61,242 nucleotides of DNA from Promethearchaeota archaeon (GCA_019057865.1 JAHLWP010000024.1:1-61242); one strand, 5' to 3'. Positions 16,178-25,883 are shown, counted from the first letter of the stretch. The notes: a model not told the origin generated them from the sequence alone. Program-made: numbers and translations.

Positions 16178-17134
16178 ATGTCTTTAAAGGATGTTGAAGA
16201 AGCTTATCTCAGAATAAAAAGTGTTATTAATAGAACTCCAGTCATGACCTCGCGGATGCTTTGGCAGATTACTAAAGCATCAGTATACTTAAAATGTGAG
16301 AATTTCCAGCGAGCAGGATCATTCAAATTCAGGGGAGCTTTTAATACAATTTGTCAACTTTCATCTAAGCAGAAAAAAAGAGGAATAATTACTCATTCAA
16401 GTGGAAATCATGCTCAAGCAGTTGCATTAGCGGCTTCAATATTAGATATTCCAGCAACTATCGTCATGCCAAAAGATGCACCTATTATAAAAGTTAATGC
16501 CACTAAAGGGTATGGTGCCAATGTTGTATTTTGTGACAATTCATTAGAAAGTCGAGTTTCTACCACTAAAAAATTAATAACTGAAAAAAATTTAGTATTA
16601 GTTCATCCATATGACAATGAAAGTGTTATTTATGGTCAAGGAACTGCAGTATATGAATTAATTAAAGAAGTAGGGGATTTAGATATGGTTATTGCTCCAC
16701 TTGGAGGAGGAGGGTTATTAAGCGGAACTGCAATCGCGACAAAAGGGTTATGTTCAAAAGCGAAGGTTTACGGAGTTGAACCCTCTATAGCAGATGATGC
16801 TTATCGATCTATTCAAGCAGGCTATATTATTCCAAGTATATATCCGGAAACCATTGCAGATGGATTGCGTACATCTCTATGCGAAAGAACTTTTAAGATA
16901 ATTCAAAAATATGTTGATGAGATTGTTACAGTATCAGAACTTGAAATTTTAAATGGCATGAGATTTATTTGGGAAAAAATGAAACTTGTTGTTGAACCAT
17001 CAGGAGCAGTACCAGTAGCTATTTTACTTTCCAATAAAATTGAAACAAAGAATAAGAAAATTGGAGTAATAATTAGTGGGGGGAATATTGTATTAGATGA
17101 ATTTTTTCAGCAATTAGAAAAGAACTTAATATAA
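16178..17134 (+). CDS. PLP-dependent threonine dehydratase / serine racemase
   Basis: This is a fold-type II PLP enzyme. GSFKFRGAFN carries the Schiff-base Lys (~residue 50), THSSGNHAQAVA binds the phosphate side, and LGGGGLLSGTA is the glycine loop. At 318 residues there is no C-terminal ACT domain, so it is a catabolic-type threonine deaminase or a serine racemase rather than a feedback-controlled IlvA. It stands alone. Confidence 0.88.
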   Translation: MSLKDVEEAYLRIKSVINRTPVMTSRMLWQITKASVYLKCENFQRAGSFKFRGAFNTICQLSSKQKKRGIITHSSGNHAQAVALAASILDIPATIVMPKDAPIIKVNATKGYGANVVFCDNSLESRVSTTKKLITEKNLVLVHPYDNESVIYGQGTAVYELIKEVGDLDMVIAPLGGGGLLSGTAIATKGLCSKAKVYGVEPSIADDAYRSIQAGYIIPSIYPETIADGLRTSLCERTFKIIQKYVDEIVTVSELEILNGMRFIWEKMKLVVEPSGAVPVAILLSNKIETKNKKIGVIISGGNIVLDEFFQQLEKNLI

Positions 17135-17169
17135 ATAGAAAGATATTAATAATGAAAAAAGGATCTTTT

Positions 17170-17379
17170 TTACAAATTTTCCTCAAAAAAATCTAACAAC
17201 TTCAAATTATCATACTCTTTATGTAAAAATTCTCTAAGAGCAGTTCTAATTGCCTCTGAGCGAGATGGCATCAGATTCATTTTAATTAGTTTTTGAATAT
17301 TTTTATCATATATATCTGGGATATTTATAGTTATATTGACCATTTTACGTTTTTTTTTCTTTTTCTTGTCCTCTGTCAT
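17170..17379 (-). CDS. Ribbon-helix-helix (CopG-like) regulator
   Basis: 69 residues with a Lys-rich arm, the strand MVNITINIPDIYDKNIQKLI, and helices PSRSEAIRTALREFLHKEYD. This is the standard RHH fold that binds DNA as a dimer through the strand. It could regulate the nitroreductase gene across the intergenic region or itself. Confidence 0.85.
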   Translation of the reverse strand: MTEDKKKKKKRKMVNITINIPDIYDKNIQKLIKMNLMPSRSEAIRTALREFLHKEYDNLKLLDFFEENL

Positions 17380-17736
17380 GTAGCTTACACAAACTTATTT
17401 AACTTTAAGAAAACTATAAAAAGTGGAGTCCTAATTAGACAAAAATCACTCTGCCCTTAACAACACTCTATTCTTGGCTATGATATATTAAGTAAAACTT
17501 ATTTATATACTTATGTTGTTTATAAATGAACGCTAAATCGATGTAAATATTTTTTATACCTTTATTATATATTTGAACGATTATAACAATTACTTTTAAT
17601 CCAATTGAACATATTTTATTTTTACTTCAAACCATACCTTAAAGAAGAGTTACCATCTAATTAAGAAAATGATAGGATTCAAAATATAAACTTCATTATT
17701 TCTATTAGCTTAATTGAATAGTAGAAGCGATTATAA
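17380..17736. other. Divergent intergenic region
   Basis: About 350 bases separate the RHH gene and the nitroreductase gene. Several TATA-like runs (for example TTATTTATATACTT at ~17499) and a short palindrome CTAATTAG (~17431) occur. No ORF or RNA gene is supported; this is a likely control region. Confidence 0.45.
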
Positions 17737-18288
17737 ATGGAAAAAAAATTAAGTATCTTGGATATAATTAAGTCCAGAAGAAGCACACGCAGATTCAAAA
17801 CAGATATGGTACCTGATGAAGATTTAAATGCGGTATTAGAAGCAGGTCGATGGGCACCTTCTGCTGACAATAAACAACCCTGGAAATTTATCGTGATAAA
17901 AAATAGGGAGATTATGGTGAAAATTGTTGAATTATCACCTTTAAAAGGATTCCACGCATTTCTTAGAAATGGACCAGTATTAATTGCAATTTTAGTAAAT
18001 TCTAAAAGATCAAAATGGGTAGTTTTAGATGGAGCTATTTGCGCTCAGAATTTAATGTTAGAAGCTTGGGCCCGGGGATTAGGTACGTGTTTTTCATCAT
18101 GGTACCCCACAATGCCTTCTTCAATTGCAAAAGAAGTTAAAGAATTGTTAGGTATTCCAGATAATTGGATTATTATTACATTTACGCCATTGGGTTATCC
18201 TGTTGACGATCCTGAGCGAGCATATATACTCCCCGCTAAAAGAAAACCATTAGAAAGACTGGTGTGTTATGAAAAATTTGAAGGATAA
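17737..18288 (+). CDS. Nitroreductase-family FMN oxidoreductase
   Basis: 183 residues. IKSRRSTRRFKTDMVP near the start binds FMN phosphate; APSADNKQPWKFIVI and WARGLGTCFSSWY are family motifs; LGIPDNWIIITFTPLGYPVD ends the fold. It uses NAD(P)H or possibly F420H2; the substrate is not predictable. Confidence 0.9.
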   Translation: MEKKLSILDIIKSRRSTRRFKTDMVPDEDLNAVLEAGRWAPSADNKQPWKFIVIKNREIMVKIVELSPLKGFHAFLRNGPVLIAILVNSKRSKWVVLDGAICAQNLMLEAWARGLGTCFSSWYPTMPSSIAKEVKELLGIPDNWIIITFTPLGYPVDDPERAYILPAKRKPLERLVCYEKFEG

Positions 18289-18299
18289 GTTTATCTTTA

Positions 18300-18980
18300 T
18301 TACAATCTTTCTTCCGATTTTACGTATCTGCCGCGCGTTTCAATGGCAGTAATATTCTTTATTATCATATTATATACATTTAAGTCTTCTTTATCATATT
18401 CTGACTTATATCCTTCGAGAAAAGCTTTAAAACAAAATTCATAATCTTTTCCGTGAGATGAAATCAAAACTCTCTTAAAAAGGTGGAGATCAACACTTTT
18501 ATCTTCTATTGTGTCGGAATATTCATGTAAACCAAAATCTATTAAAAAAATGTCTTCATTTTGAGTTATTATAATGTTGCTAGTGGTAATATCACCATGG
18601 ATATGCCCATTTTTATGAAGTAATGCAATATCACGACCAATCTTCTTAAAATATTCTTGTTTTTTATTATCATTTAAAGAATTCAAAATATCTTTCAATT
18701 TTTCACCTTTTATATATTTCATCACAATTGTAGAATTTTTAGTATCAATCTCATAGACTTGTGGGACATTTAATCCAAAATTTTTCACAGTAATCAAAGC
18801 ACGAGATTCATTCATTGTTCTCATAGTTCTAATCTTCTTATCTAATTCTTCTAATCGATACTTTTTAGGAATTCGATATTTAAAGAACACTTCTTTATTA
18901 AACCAATGTCCATAGTAGAGGTTTGCCTCAGCTCCCTTGTGTATAAGTTTTTCTTTTATAATTTCTGAATTTGACATCAT
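18300..18980 (-). CDS. bud32: Bud32, KEOPS-complex kinase/ATPase
   Basis: 226-residue small RIO-like kinase. GAEANLYYGHW is the nucleotide loop, VFFKYR the Lys, HIHGDITTSNII the catalytic loop and LIDFGL the DFG motif. As part of KEOPS it supports Kae1 in making t6A37 on ANN-decoding tRNAs. It follows kae1 with no gap; in many archaea the two are fused. Confidence 0.95.
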   Translation of the reverse strand: MMSNSEIIKEKLIHKGAEANLYYGHWFNKEVFFKYRIPKKYRLEELDKKIRTMRTMNESRALITVKNFGLNVPQVYEIDTKNSTIVMKYIKGEKLKDILNSLNDNKKQEYFKKIGRDIALLHKNGHIHGDITTSNIIITQNEDIFLIDFGLHEYSDTIEDKSVDLHLFKRVLISSHGKDYEFCFKAFLEGYKSEYDKEDLNVYNMIIKNITAIETRGRYVKSEERL

Positions 18981-19994
18981 TTAAATCCTCCACGGAATAG
19001 TTATTTGATCCATACGTTCTTTCGGATTAATAATGGTTTCAGAAATATCATGACCTCCTATTGAATTATACCTTAAAATTCCTGTCCACCCTATCATTGC
19101 ACCATTATCTCCTGCATATTTTAATGGAACTACTTCAAATCTCGCATTATGTTCTTTACTGATATATTCAATCATTTGTTGGAGTTTTTTATTAGCAGCA
19201 ACTCCCCCAGTTAATAGAACTTCCGTCTTCTCTGTATGGGCTAAAGCTCTTTCAGTAACTTCAGTTAACATTGCAAAAGTAGTTTCTTGTAATGAATTTG
19301 CAACATCGTTTAAGTTATATTTTTTATTAAAATCTTCAGATTCAATTAATCTTTTTGCAGCTGTATAAATGCCAGAAAAAGATAGATCCATTCCTTTTAC
19401 TACATAAGGTAGTGGTAGATATTTATTTGACTTCTGAGCTAATTCTTCTATCTTAGGTCCTCCTGGATGAGATAATCCAGCATCTCGGGCAAATGAATCA
19501 ATCATATTCCCAATCGCTAAATCTAATGTTTCTCCAAAAATTTGATATCTACTAGATTCAAATGCACTTACTATAGTATTTCCTCCAGAAACATATAAAG
19601 TTAGTGGATCTTTAATATTACACATCAAACGCCCTATTTCTATGTGAGCAATACAATGGTTTACACCAACAATTGGGATTTTTAAAATTTGACTTAACAT
19701 CCGAGTAACCAATGCACCAATTTTTAATACTGGACCTAATCCAGGGCTTTGACTAAATGCAATCAAATTAATATCCTTAATTGAGATCCTTGCTTCAGTA
19801 AGAGCTTTTATTATTGTGTTCATAAAATTGTTAAGATGGTGTTCTCTTACTAAAAAGGGATGAAGTCCCCCTTTTTCAGGTATATATATATCATTTACAA
19901 GACTATGAACTTTCCCATCAAAATCAACGATCCCCACACTGAATGTGTGGGCTGTAGATTCAATTCCGAGAACTATCTCCCGAATTTGACACAC
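18981..19994 (-). CDS. kae1: Kae1/TsaD, tRNA t6A synthesis protein
   Basis: The 337-residue ASKHA-fold protein has GIESTAHTFSVGIVD at the start, SPGLGPVLKIG, the metal-binding VNHCIAHIEIGR, LYVSGGNTIVSAF, LSHPGGPKIEELA and VLLTGGVAANKKL. It transfers threonylcarbamoyl to A37 of tRNA. It is the fourth of five closely packed genes downstream of the Spt4 gene, the archaeal S24e-S27ae-Kae1 order. Confidence 0.96.
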   Translation of the reverse strand: MCQIREIVLGIESTAHTFSVGIVDFDGKVHSLVNDIYIPEKGGLHPFLVREHHLNNFMNTIIKALTEARISIKDINLIAFSQSPGLGPVLKIGALVTRMLSQILKIPIVGVNHCIAHIEIGRLMCNIKDPLTLYVSGGNTIVSAFESSRYQIFGETLDLAIGNMIDSFARDAGLSHPGGPKIEELAQKSNKYLPLPYVVKGMDLSFSGIYTAAKRLIESEDFNKKYNLNDVANSLQETTFAMLTEVTERALAHTEKTEVLLTGGVAANKKLQQMIEYISKEHNARFEVVPLKYAGDNGAMIGWTGILRYNSIGGHDISETIINPKERMDQITIPWRI

Positions 19995-20071
19995 CTCTAA
20001 CCTAATTATTTAAAAAGAAAGAATTATACGAACTTTATAGAAACTATTTTTGTTATTTTTAAAAGTTTAAT

Positions 20072-20323
20072 TTAACTATCCATTGATTTAACACGCTTTC
20101 GAGGGGTTCTCCTTGCTACTTTTACTTTTCCTTTAGCTCCTGCGGCAGCTTTTTTCCCTTTCCTCTTAAAAACTGTATAAGCGCAATGCCCGCAGACCCA
20201 TCTATCGTAATGATCTGCTAGGAAATAACTTGGACCACATTTTGGACATGATCTATGAGTTCTAACTAACTTATCTCCTTCAATTTTATAAAATTTTGAT
20301 ATATCTGTCATTTTTTTAATCAT
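20072..20323 (-). CDS. rps27ae: 30S ribosomal protein S27ae
   Basis: The zinc ribbon is CPKCGPSYFLADHYDRWVCG followed by HC, the S27ae pattern. The C-terminal ~30 residues form a Lys/Arg/Ala extension absent from short archaeal versions. The start is either ATG at 20323 or the ATG four codons later (MTDISKFYKI). It lies 8 bases after S24e. Confidence 0.93.
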   Translation of the reverse strand: MIKKMTDISKFYKIEGDKLVRTHRSCPKCGPSYFLADHYDRWVCGHCAYTVFKRKGKKAAAGAKGKVKVARRTPRKRVKSMDS

Positions 20324-20331
20324 TATATTAA

Positions 20332-20688
20332 TTATTCATATTCAAAAAGATGTTTGTATGGTTCATTTCTCTTTTTTAATTTATAGATTTCTGTTCTTTT
20401 CTCTTTATCAAGATTGCGAACTTGAATATGAAAAGGTTCAAAAAATTGAAGCTCTTTTGCATTTTCATATATATTTACTTTTCCTATAGCGTACGATGCC
20501 CCAAAATGTGTCTTTAATTCTTTTATTATCGTAAGATTTTCCTTTGATTTCTTCATGGTAGTAATCTTCTTCTTTACATCTAATCTATTTGGTGTACCAG
20601 CTGCAAAATGATCTACTCGAAATTTGATTTCAACTCTGTCTATTAAGGGATTTTTCTTTTCTTCCAATATTTCTATAGTATATGGCAT
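20332..20688 (-). CDS. rps24e: 30S ribosomal protein S24e
   Basis: 118 residues. Family features are KKNPLIDRVEIKFRVDH, TPNRLDVKKKI, TIIKELKTHFGASYAIGKVN and YKLKKRNEPYKHLFEYE. It is followed by S27ae in the usual archaeal order. Confidence 0.94.
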   Translation of the reverse strand: MPYTIEILEEKKNPLIDRVEIKFRVDHFAAGTPNRLDVKKKITTMKKSKENLTIIKELKTHFGASYAIGKVNIYENAKELQFFEPFHIQVRNLDKEKRTEIYKLKKRNEPYKHLFEYE

Positions 20689-20781
20689 TTTGAACTTCTC
20701 ATTTTTCGGAAAATTTAGAGATTAATCTATAGTTATAAAATTTAAAAGAAAAGATAAAAAATAAAATTTTTGTTTTATTCT

Positions 20782-21369
20782 CTAAAACTTTTCCATTAAT
20801 TTGATTGTGTCTTTCACTTGATTTTGAATTTTCTCATCCACATCCACAATTACAATGCCCTCTGGAATTGTAAATTTTGAATCTGTTATTGGAGGTTGCC
20901 CGTAAAAAACAAAATTTTTAACTTGCTCTTTTATAGGAAGTCCTAATACAAGTGGTAGAACTAATAAATCTTCTTCTCCTTCTGTTATTTTAATTAAAGT
21001 TCTTTTATCAGAAACAATAATTGATTTAAAAAGATCCCAACTTTCTTTCTGGATTGTTCCTTTAGGATTTTGAAATTCAATGATTTCTTCAAAGAATCCT
21101 TTAAAATTTATCTCAATCTGATTTCTCTGAGTTTTTTCATCGATAATACAAACTTTAATGAAAGATTTTAAAAACTTATTAGCAAAAAAATCCTTTGCTA
21201 CTATATCTCCTACTATATAAAAATTAGGATTTTTATTGGTTTTTAAAAACTCTCTAAAAATGTCTTCTACCTGAATAAGTGTTTCATCCCGTGTTCCAGC
21301 AATTAAAATATCTAAAGGTTCAGCAAACTTAAATCTTAAATTTTCAGGTACTTTTAAATTATAATCCAT
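20782..21369 (-). CDS. GTP-dependent dephospho-CoA kinase (archaeal type)
   Basis: 195 residues of the former DUF359 family, which phosphorylates dephospho-CoA with GTP as the last step of CoA synthesis. Signs are FYIVGDIVAKDF, NPKGTIQKESWDLFKSI, IKITEGEEDLLVLPLVLGLP, YGQPPIT and GIVIVDVDEKIQ. It sits between Spt4 and S24e, a position conserved in many archaea. Confidence 0.92.
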   Translation of the reverse strand: MDYNLKVPENLRFKFAEPLDILIAGTRDETLIQVEDIFREFLKTNKNPNFYIVGDIVAKDFFANKFLKSFIKVCIIDEKTQRNQIEINFKGFFEEIIEFQNPKGTIQKESWDLFKSIIVSDKRTLIKITEGEEDLLVLPLVLGLPIKEQVKNFVFYGQPPITDSKFTIPEGIVIVDVDEKIQNQVKDTIKLMEKF

Positions 21370-21460
21370 TTAAATCAAGATTATTAAGATAGAATTTTTT
21401 ATAATATTTACTAAGAAATTAAGATTAGTAAAAATATAATGAGTTATTTTCGGTCGATTT

Positions 21461-21649
21461 TTACCGTACTCTTAAAGCGTATTTCCCAGGAAAATGGATC
21501 TTGAGGTCTTGTGCCATTTTTGATTCCTTAGGATTTATTATTATGACCTCTCCAGTGAAATCTTCACTTAGAGTATGCGTCTTGCATTTAGGGCATAAAA
21601 TTTCATTTTTAGTTATTAAATGACAATTTTTACATGCCTTCTCTTTCAT
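21461..21649 (-). CDS. spt4: Transcription elongation factor Spt4 (RpoE'')
   Basis: 62 residues. The zinc site is ACKNCHLITKNEILCPKCK, followed by FTGEVIIINPKESKMAQDLK and PGKYALRVR. It partners Spt5 as a processivity factor for RNA polymerase. It lies just downstream of Rpo7. Confidence 0.95.
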   Translation of the reverse strand: MKEKACKNCHLITKNEILCPKCKTHTLSEDFTGEVIIINPKESKMAQDLKIHFPGKYALRVR

Positions 21650-21675
21650 GATTCACACTTAATTGATAATATTTA

Positions 21676-22281
21676 TTATTCTTTATTTTCTTCTTCTTCA
21701 ACACTTTCTTTTGTTTTTTTTGCTTCTTTTTCTGCAATTTCTTCTTCTATATCATTCTGAATCCACTCTTCTTTTCCCAAGAACTTTTGTCGCATTGTTA
21801 ATCCAAGTTTTCCACTTCTACCTGTACCAAGAGACACAGCAATAATTCTTGCGCGAACATTATCATTAACTTCAAGGATTTTTCCCGTTTCTTTACCAAT
21901 AAATCGATTTCCAACTTGTTCAAAAGAAATATAATCATCACAGATTTGGGAGACATGAACTAATCCATCTAAGGGACCAAGACGGCAAAAACTCCCAAAA
22001 TCAACTACTTCTACTATGGTTCCCTCGACAACTTCACCAACACTAGGTTTGAATGTTAAAATTGTAAATTCAACTTCATGAAATGTGTTAGCATTTCCAG
22101 GTATTACTAATCCCTGTGAAACAGAAAGTATATCCACAACTGTTATAATAAACCCAAAATTCCTTGTAATGATCCCTTCATAATCTTCCCTCAAAATAAT
22201 TCGTGCACTTGTTTCTTTAGGTTGATCAAACAGAAATGGTGGAATTTCAACCTTACTTTGAATTGTATATAGTTTAAACAT
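21676..22281 (-). CDS. rpo7: RNA polymerase subunit Rpo7 (RpoE', Rpb7 homologue)
   Basis: 201 residues: an N-terminal RNP-like domain (MFKLYTIQSKVEIPPFLF, DYEGIITRNFGFIITVVDIL) and a C-terminal S1 domain (GEVVEGTIVEVVDFGSFCRL, DGLVHVSQI). The last ~30 residues are a Glu/Lys-rich tail. It forms the stalk with Rpo4 and binds exiting RNA. It is the first gene of the leftward core cluster. Confidence 0.95.
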   Translation of the reverse strand: MFKLYTIQSKVEIPPFLFDQPKETSARIILREDYEGIITRNFGFIITVVDILSVSQGLVIPGNANTFHEVEFTILTFKPSVGEVVEGTIVEVVDFGSFCRLGPLDGLVHVSQICDDYISFEQVGNRFIGKETGKILEVNDNVRARIIAVSLGTGRSGKLGLTMRQKFLGKEEWIQNDIEEEIAEKEAKKTKESVEEEENKE

Positions 22282-22406
22282 ATCAATGTACCTAAAAAGT
22301 AGATAACGTTTTGTGTTGAAAAAAAATGTACTAAAAAATTAATAGTTTGTGGTTTTTATACATTGTTTTATCCTAAAAATGACAACTTTCAAAAAGAATA
22401 AAGAAA

Positions 22407-22781
22407 TTAAATCAATTTTGAGATTTTCTCACAAGTTCTTTTGCAATCGAGAAATATTAATCCTAATCTAACCTCTTTCGTTGTAGAAACCGTTAATACA
22501 GCGTTAGGACCCGCTTGCATGACTAACAGATAACCGTCCGACCCCTTTACATATAATTCAGAAAATTCCCCCTTTTCCATCTCGATAACCGACCTTTCAG
22601 CTAAAGAGAGAAGCGCGGCTGTCATTGCAGCAATCCTGGTTTCGTCAACACCGTAAGGAAGGGCTGAGGCTATGGGCAGACCTTCAGCAGAGACAATTGA
22701 GGCAGCTTTCACCTCTGGAATAGCTGCCAATAATTTTTTCAATATGTCATCAAGACTCTCAGTCGTTTCCATAGAAAACAA
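22407..22781 (-). CDS. Roadblock/LC7 domain protein
   Basis: 124 residues covering one Roadblock domain: a helix (LDDILKKLLAAIPEVKAASI), the strand turn SAEGLPIASALPYGVDE, helix RIAAMTAALLSLAERS and strands GYLLVMQAGPNAVLTV. Roadblock proteins such as MglB bind and regulate small GTPases. Its codons are more G+C-rich than the neighbours. The GTPases at 26773 and 46250 are candidate partners, but neither is adjacent. Confidence 0.9.
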   Translation of the reverse strand: MFSMETTESLDDILKKLLAAIPEVKAASIVSAEGLPIASALPYGVDETRIAAMTAALLSLAERSVIEMEKGEFSELYVKGSDGYLLVMQAGPNAVLTVSTTKEVRLGLIFLDCKRTCEKISKLI

Positions 22782-22983
22782 TTTTTCATTAATTTTAATT
22801 TAGGATATTATTTGATGTTATTAGATTAATTAATATTAATATAATTAACTTATTTTAATTTTATTTAATTTTTTGTATTACATATTCTCTAATAAATCAT
22901 ATTATTATTTCTTTATTAATTAAATTTCAAAAATACCGTAATAACACATAATTACTTAATAATGAATAGATTTTCAAAATTTT

Positions 22984-24042
22984 TCAAATATTTAATTGAT
23001 ATTTTTTTGTAGTTTCAATCATTGTCTTAATATTTTTAGGATTAACTTTTGAATTTATTTGTTGAGTGGGTGAAATAATTAGTGGACTCATTGTTTCCCT
23101 TGATTTCTTAATTAATTTTGTAACATATTTTTCAACTTGTTGAGGTGTTCCAAATGAGAGGAGGGAAATATCCAAATTGCCTATAAAACATATTTCATTT
23201 TGGAATCTTTTAAATAAACTGAAAATGTCAACTCCTGCATTAGGTTCTAGACTCTGAACAGCATCAAATCCTAAATCAATAAATATTTCCATCATATCCG
23301 AGATGTATCCATCAGAATGAATTATTATTTTTTGATTTTTTTCGTGAATCATTTTTATAATTTCTTGGTATTTACTGAAGAATATTTTTCGCCAGATTTT
23401 TTTAGGGATAAATTCTCTTTTTTTATAGCCGCAATCATCGGCAATAAGAAAAATTATTGCACCAGCGTGTTGGAGAAGATGAATTAATTCTTTAAGATAT
23501 TGTGCAAAAAAATTAACAATTTCCTCAATAAGGTTTAAATTTAATTTTAAACATTTCGCGAAGTATTTAAAACCCATCGATTGCCAAGTTTTTTCGAATA
23601 AACCAGGTAAAGAAAATATCAAGTTAATTTTGTTTTTATTTTTATGTAAAAAGGCTTTCAATGCTATTATTTTATTTTTTGAAGGCAACTTTAAATGTTT
23701 CCAATTTGCAACAGTTTGCTCATCTTTAAAAACCCCCTCCCACATATACCAATTTTCTTTATATACACGTCCCCATCCATCCACTCTTAATTGATTTGAT
23801 AATATGTATCCTCCTTTACCTTTTCTGTAATCCCACATAGAAATAGCATCAAAACCCATCTGTTTTATAATATCATAATCTTTTCGGTCGAGAACTAGGT
23901 TTTCATTATTCAATTTAAGATTATACAAATTAACATAATTATTTATGAATTGTTGTTCCGGATATCCTGTACAATACAAAGGAATCCTGGATACAGGCTC
24001 TTTTGATAAAACTTTTAAGAAATCATTTTTTTCAGATTTCAT
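22984..24042 (-). CDS. Uroporphyrinogen-decarboxylase-family protein (methyltransferase-like)
   Basis: 352-residue URO-D fold. Features are RIPLYCTGYPEQ near the start, FIADDCGY-like IFLIADDCGYKKREFIP, IIIHSDGYISDMMEIFIDLG, FDAVQSLEPNAGVDI, and FIGNLDISLLSFGTPQQVEK at the end. It probably belongs with the corrinoid methyltransferases rather than haem synthesis. It lies 13 bases downstream of an ATC-hydrolase-like gene, so the two likely act together. It ends on TGA. Confidence 0.8.
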   Translation of the reverse strand: MKSEKNDFLKVLSKEPVSRIPLYCTGYPEQQFINNYVNLYNLKLNNENLVLDRKDYDIIKQMGFDAISMWDYRKGKGGYILSNQLRVDGWGRVYKENWYMWEGVFKDEQTVANWKHLKLPSKNKIIALKAFLHKNKNKINLIFSLPGLFEKTWQSMGFKYFAKCLKLNLNLIEEIVNFFAQYLKELIHLLQHAGAIIFLIADDCGYKKREFIPKKIWRKIFFSKYQEIIKMIHEKNQKIIIHSDGYISDMMEIFIDLGFDAVQSLEPNAGVDIFSLFKRFQNEICFIGNLDISLLSFGTPQQVEKYVTKLIKKSRETMSPLIISPTQQINSKVNPKNIKTMIETTKKYQLNI

Positions 24043-24055
24043 CTTTATTTACTAA

Positions 24056-24610
24056 TTATTTATTATCCTCTTTCATAATATAACGAAATATGCAACGATT
24101 TTTGCCTGTTGCATGTCTATCTTTGAGAACGAGTTTTATATCTGGATTGTATCCTTCAAGAATTTTATAATCTACATATTTACAATAAATTTTAGAATAT
24201 TCCTCTAATCCCCAACTTTTTGCAGCATTATAAAAGGTACAATGTTTTATTTTAGCAACAAAATCTCCATCTGGTGTAGTTGTAATTGGACGGAAATTTT
24301 TGAATGAATCAATATCAGAATAAATTAACCAATTTTTAAAAGTGAGAGGTTTTTCCTCTGATTTCACCTTTTCGGCAATTTTTTTTCCTCTTTCAAATCC
24401 AAATTCTTCAATAGCGCTTTTAAGAATTGCTTCTCCTTCTTCAGGTCCCAATCTGTTTACAATATGCTTAGCTATCGTTGAAAATATTTGAGCAGCTAAT
24501 CCAAATCCAGGTGTTTGATATTTATCATCTAACTCCTTCTTCTTGTCAAGAACATCACCTAAATATTCGAAATCAAAACCCAATTTCTTTTCTCTTTTTA
24601 AATCGTCCAT
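24056..24610 (-). CDS. L-2-amino-thiazoline-4-carboxylate hydrolase-like protein
   Basis: 184 residues. The C-terminal half has the family pattern: IKHCTFYNAAKSWGLEEYSK, a CKYVDY site, GYNPDIKLVLKDRHATGKNR and CIFRYI. The named enzyme opens an aminothiazoline ring to cysteine, but most relatives have unknown substrates. A second copy of this domain occurs at 32789-33760. It is the first gene of the unit with the URO-D-like protein. Confidence 0.75.
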   Translation of the reverse strand: MDDLKREKKLGFDFEYLGDVLDKKKELDDKYQTPGFGLAAQIFSTIAKHIVNRLGPEEGEAILKSAIEEFGFERGKKIAEKVKSEEKPLTFKNWLIYSDIDSFKNFRPITTTPDGDFVAKIKHCTFYNAAKSWGLEEYSKIYCKYVDYKILEGYNPDIKLVLKDRHATGKNRCIFRYIMKEDNK

Positions 24611-24725
24611 AATTCATTATTAGTATTTTTATTATTTTGAAATTATCTTTTTTGACCAAATCAAAGAATAATTATGTGATTGTTACTTATTTCAATAATT
24701 AAATACATATTTTAGCTTATTAATT

Positions 24726-25883
24726 ATGGATTATTGGACTGCAATTGACGCAATATATAATACAACATTGTCTTTCTCTTTTTTTGTACTAACATTTATA
24801 ATGCTTTATATCGGACGTACAGGTTTAAAAGCAAGGAATCGGTATGGTGGAATTTCAACTATAATTTGTGGAATTTTGTTTTTAATTTTTGGATATGTCA
24901 ATTCTACTGCGAGATTTTTTCCCTATCCATATAATGGATTTATGATTTGGTGGATTTGGATGAACATAGTTGTCAGTATAATTTTTGCATTATTAATTAA
25001 AAAACAAAAAAAGAAATTACAAGCAGAAAGTATAGTTGTAGGATCAGAGAGTAGCAATTATGGTAAAAAAACAATATTACAAAGATATGTTGAAAGGATG
25101 ACAAAAGAAAATCCTTATAGAGACGATATATCATTTAAACACGAGGTAATAAGAAAGAGTTTCCATTTAATGGGATTTCTTCTTGTTATAGCATATTTTG
25201 GATTTTTCTTTATGTATCCACTCACTCTTATTGTAAGTGATAGTGTAATATTCTTAATTAATCACATTGAACCTGCTTATGAATTTGTATGGGGACCTAT
25301 TTCCCTTTTTCCCCATAGTCCAGGGGAATTCCAAGCGATTGTTGATCTTACTATGATGGCTTTAATTGGAGCTCTTATATTTGCTTTAATATCGGATCTG
25401 ATTAGAATTCTTTGGGGTCCAGAGTATTCACTTTTTAATTTTCTTACAAGATCTATGTTAAGGAATAAGGAGATAAATGCAGCAGGACCACAGATTTATA
25501 TTATTACAGGATTTATTTTTTCATATATGCTTTATATGGCAGATTTAATTCATATAGCAGCGGTATTTTCAGGAATTCTTATTGCATGCTTATCGGATGC
25601 TGCAGCGGCATTAATTGGAAAACGATATGGAAAACATAAAATTAAAGTAAGAAGTAAAGGCACTAAATCTGTTGAGGGCTTTCTTGCTGGCACCATTGTT
25701 GCATATATCATCGGATTTGTTCTTGTAGGACCAATTTATGCTTTAATCGGAGCATTTATTTTCTTTTTAACAGATTATTTTCCAAAATATACGGCTGATA
25801 ATATTTTGAATCCAATTGCAATCCCCATTGGAATCCAGTTATTTATAGTTCTATTAGGATTACCAGTTGGATGGTTTTTTTAA
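24726..25883 (+). CDS. Dolichol-kinase/CTP-dependent lipid kinase-like membrane protein
   Basis: 385 residues with about nine membrane spans. The SEC59/DGK1/VTE5 family motifs are SFHLMGFLLVIAYF, LSDAAAALIGKRYGKHKI (~290-307), KGTKSVEGFLAG and DNILNPIAIPIG. Relatives phosphorylate polyprenols, dolichol or diacylglycerol with CTP at the membrane. A role in dolichyl-phosphate recycling or archaeal lipid synthesis is inferred. The HAD phosphatase gene follows after 38 bases. Confidence 0.82.
   Translation: MDYWTAIDAIYNTTLSFSFFVLTFIMLYIGRTGLKARNRYGGISTIICGILFLIFGYVNSTARFFPYPYNGFMIWWIWMNIVVSIIFALLIKKQKKKLQAESIVVGSESSNYGKKTILQRYVERMTKENPYRDDISFKHEVIRKSFHLMGFLLVIAYFGFFFMYPLTLIVSDSVIFLINHIEPAYEFVWGPISLFPHSPGEFQAIVDLTMMALIGALIFALISDLIRILWGPEYSLFNFLTRSMLRNKEINAAGPQIYIITGFIFSYMLYMADLIHIAAVFSGILIACLSDAAAALIGKRYGKHKIKVRSKGTKSVEGFLAGTIVAYIIGFVLVGPIYALIGAFIFFLTDYFPKYTADNILNPIAIPIGIQLFIVLLGLPVGWFF

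Noticed and set aside
22407..22781. Roadblock gene as a recent transfer because of its higher G+C
   Set aside because: Composition alone is weak, Roadblock genes are native to Asgard genomes, and the region around it is the conserved core.
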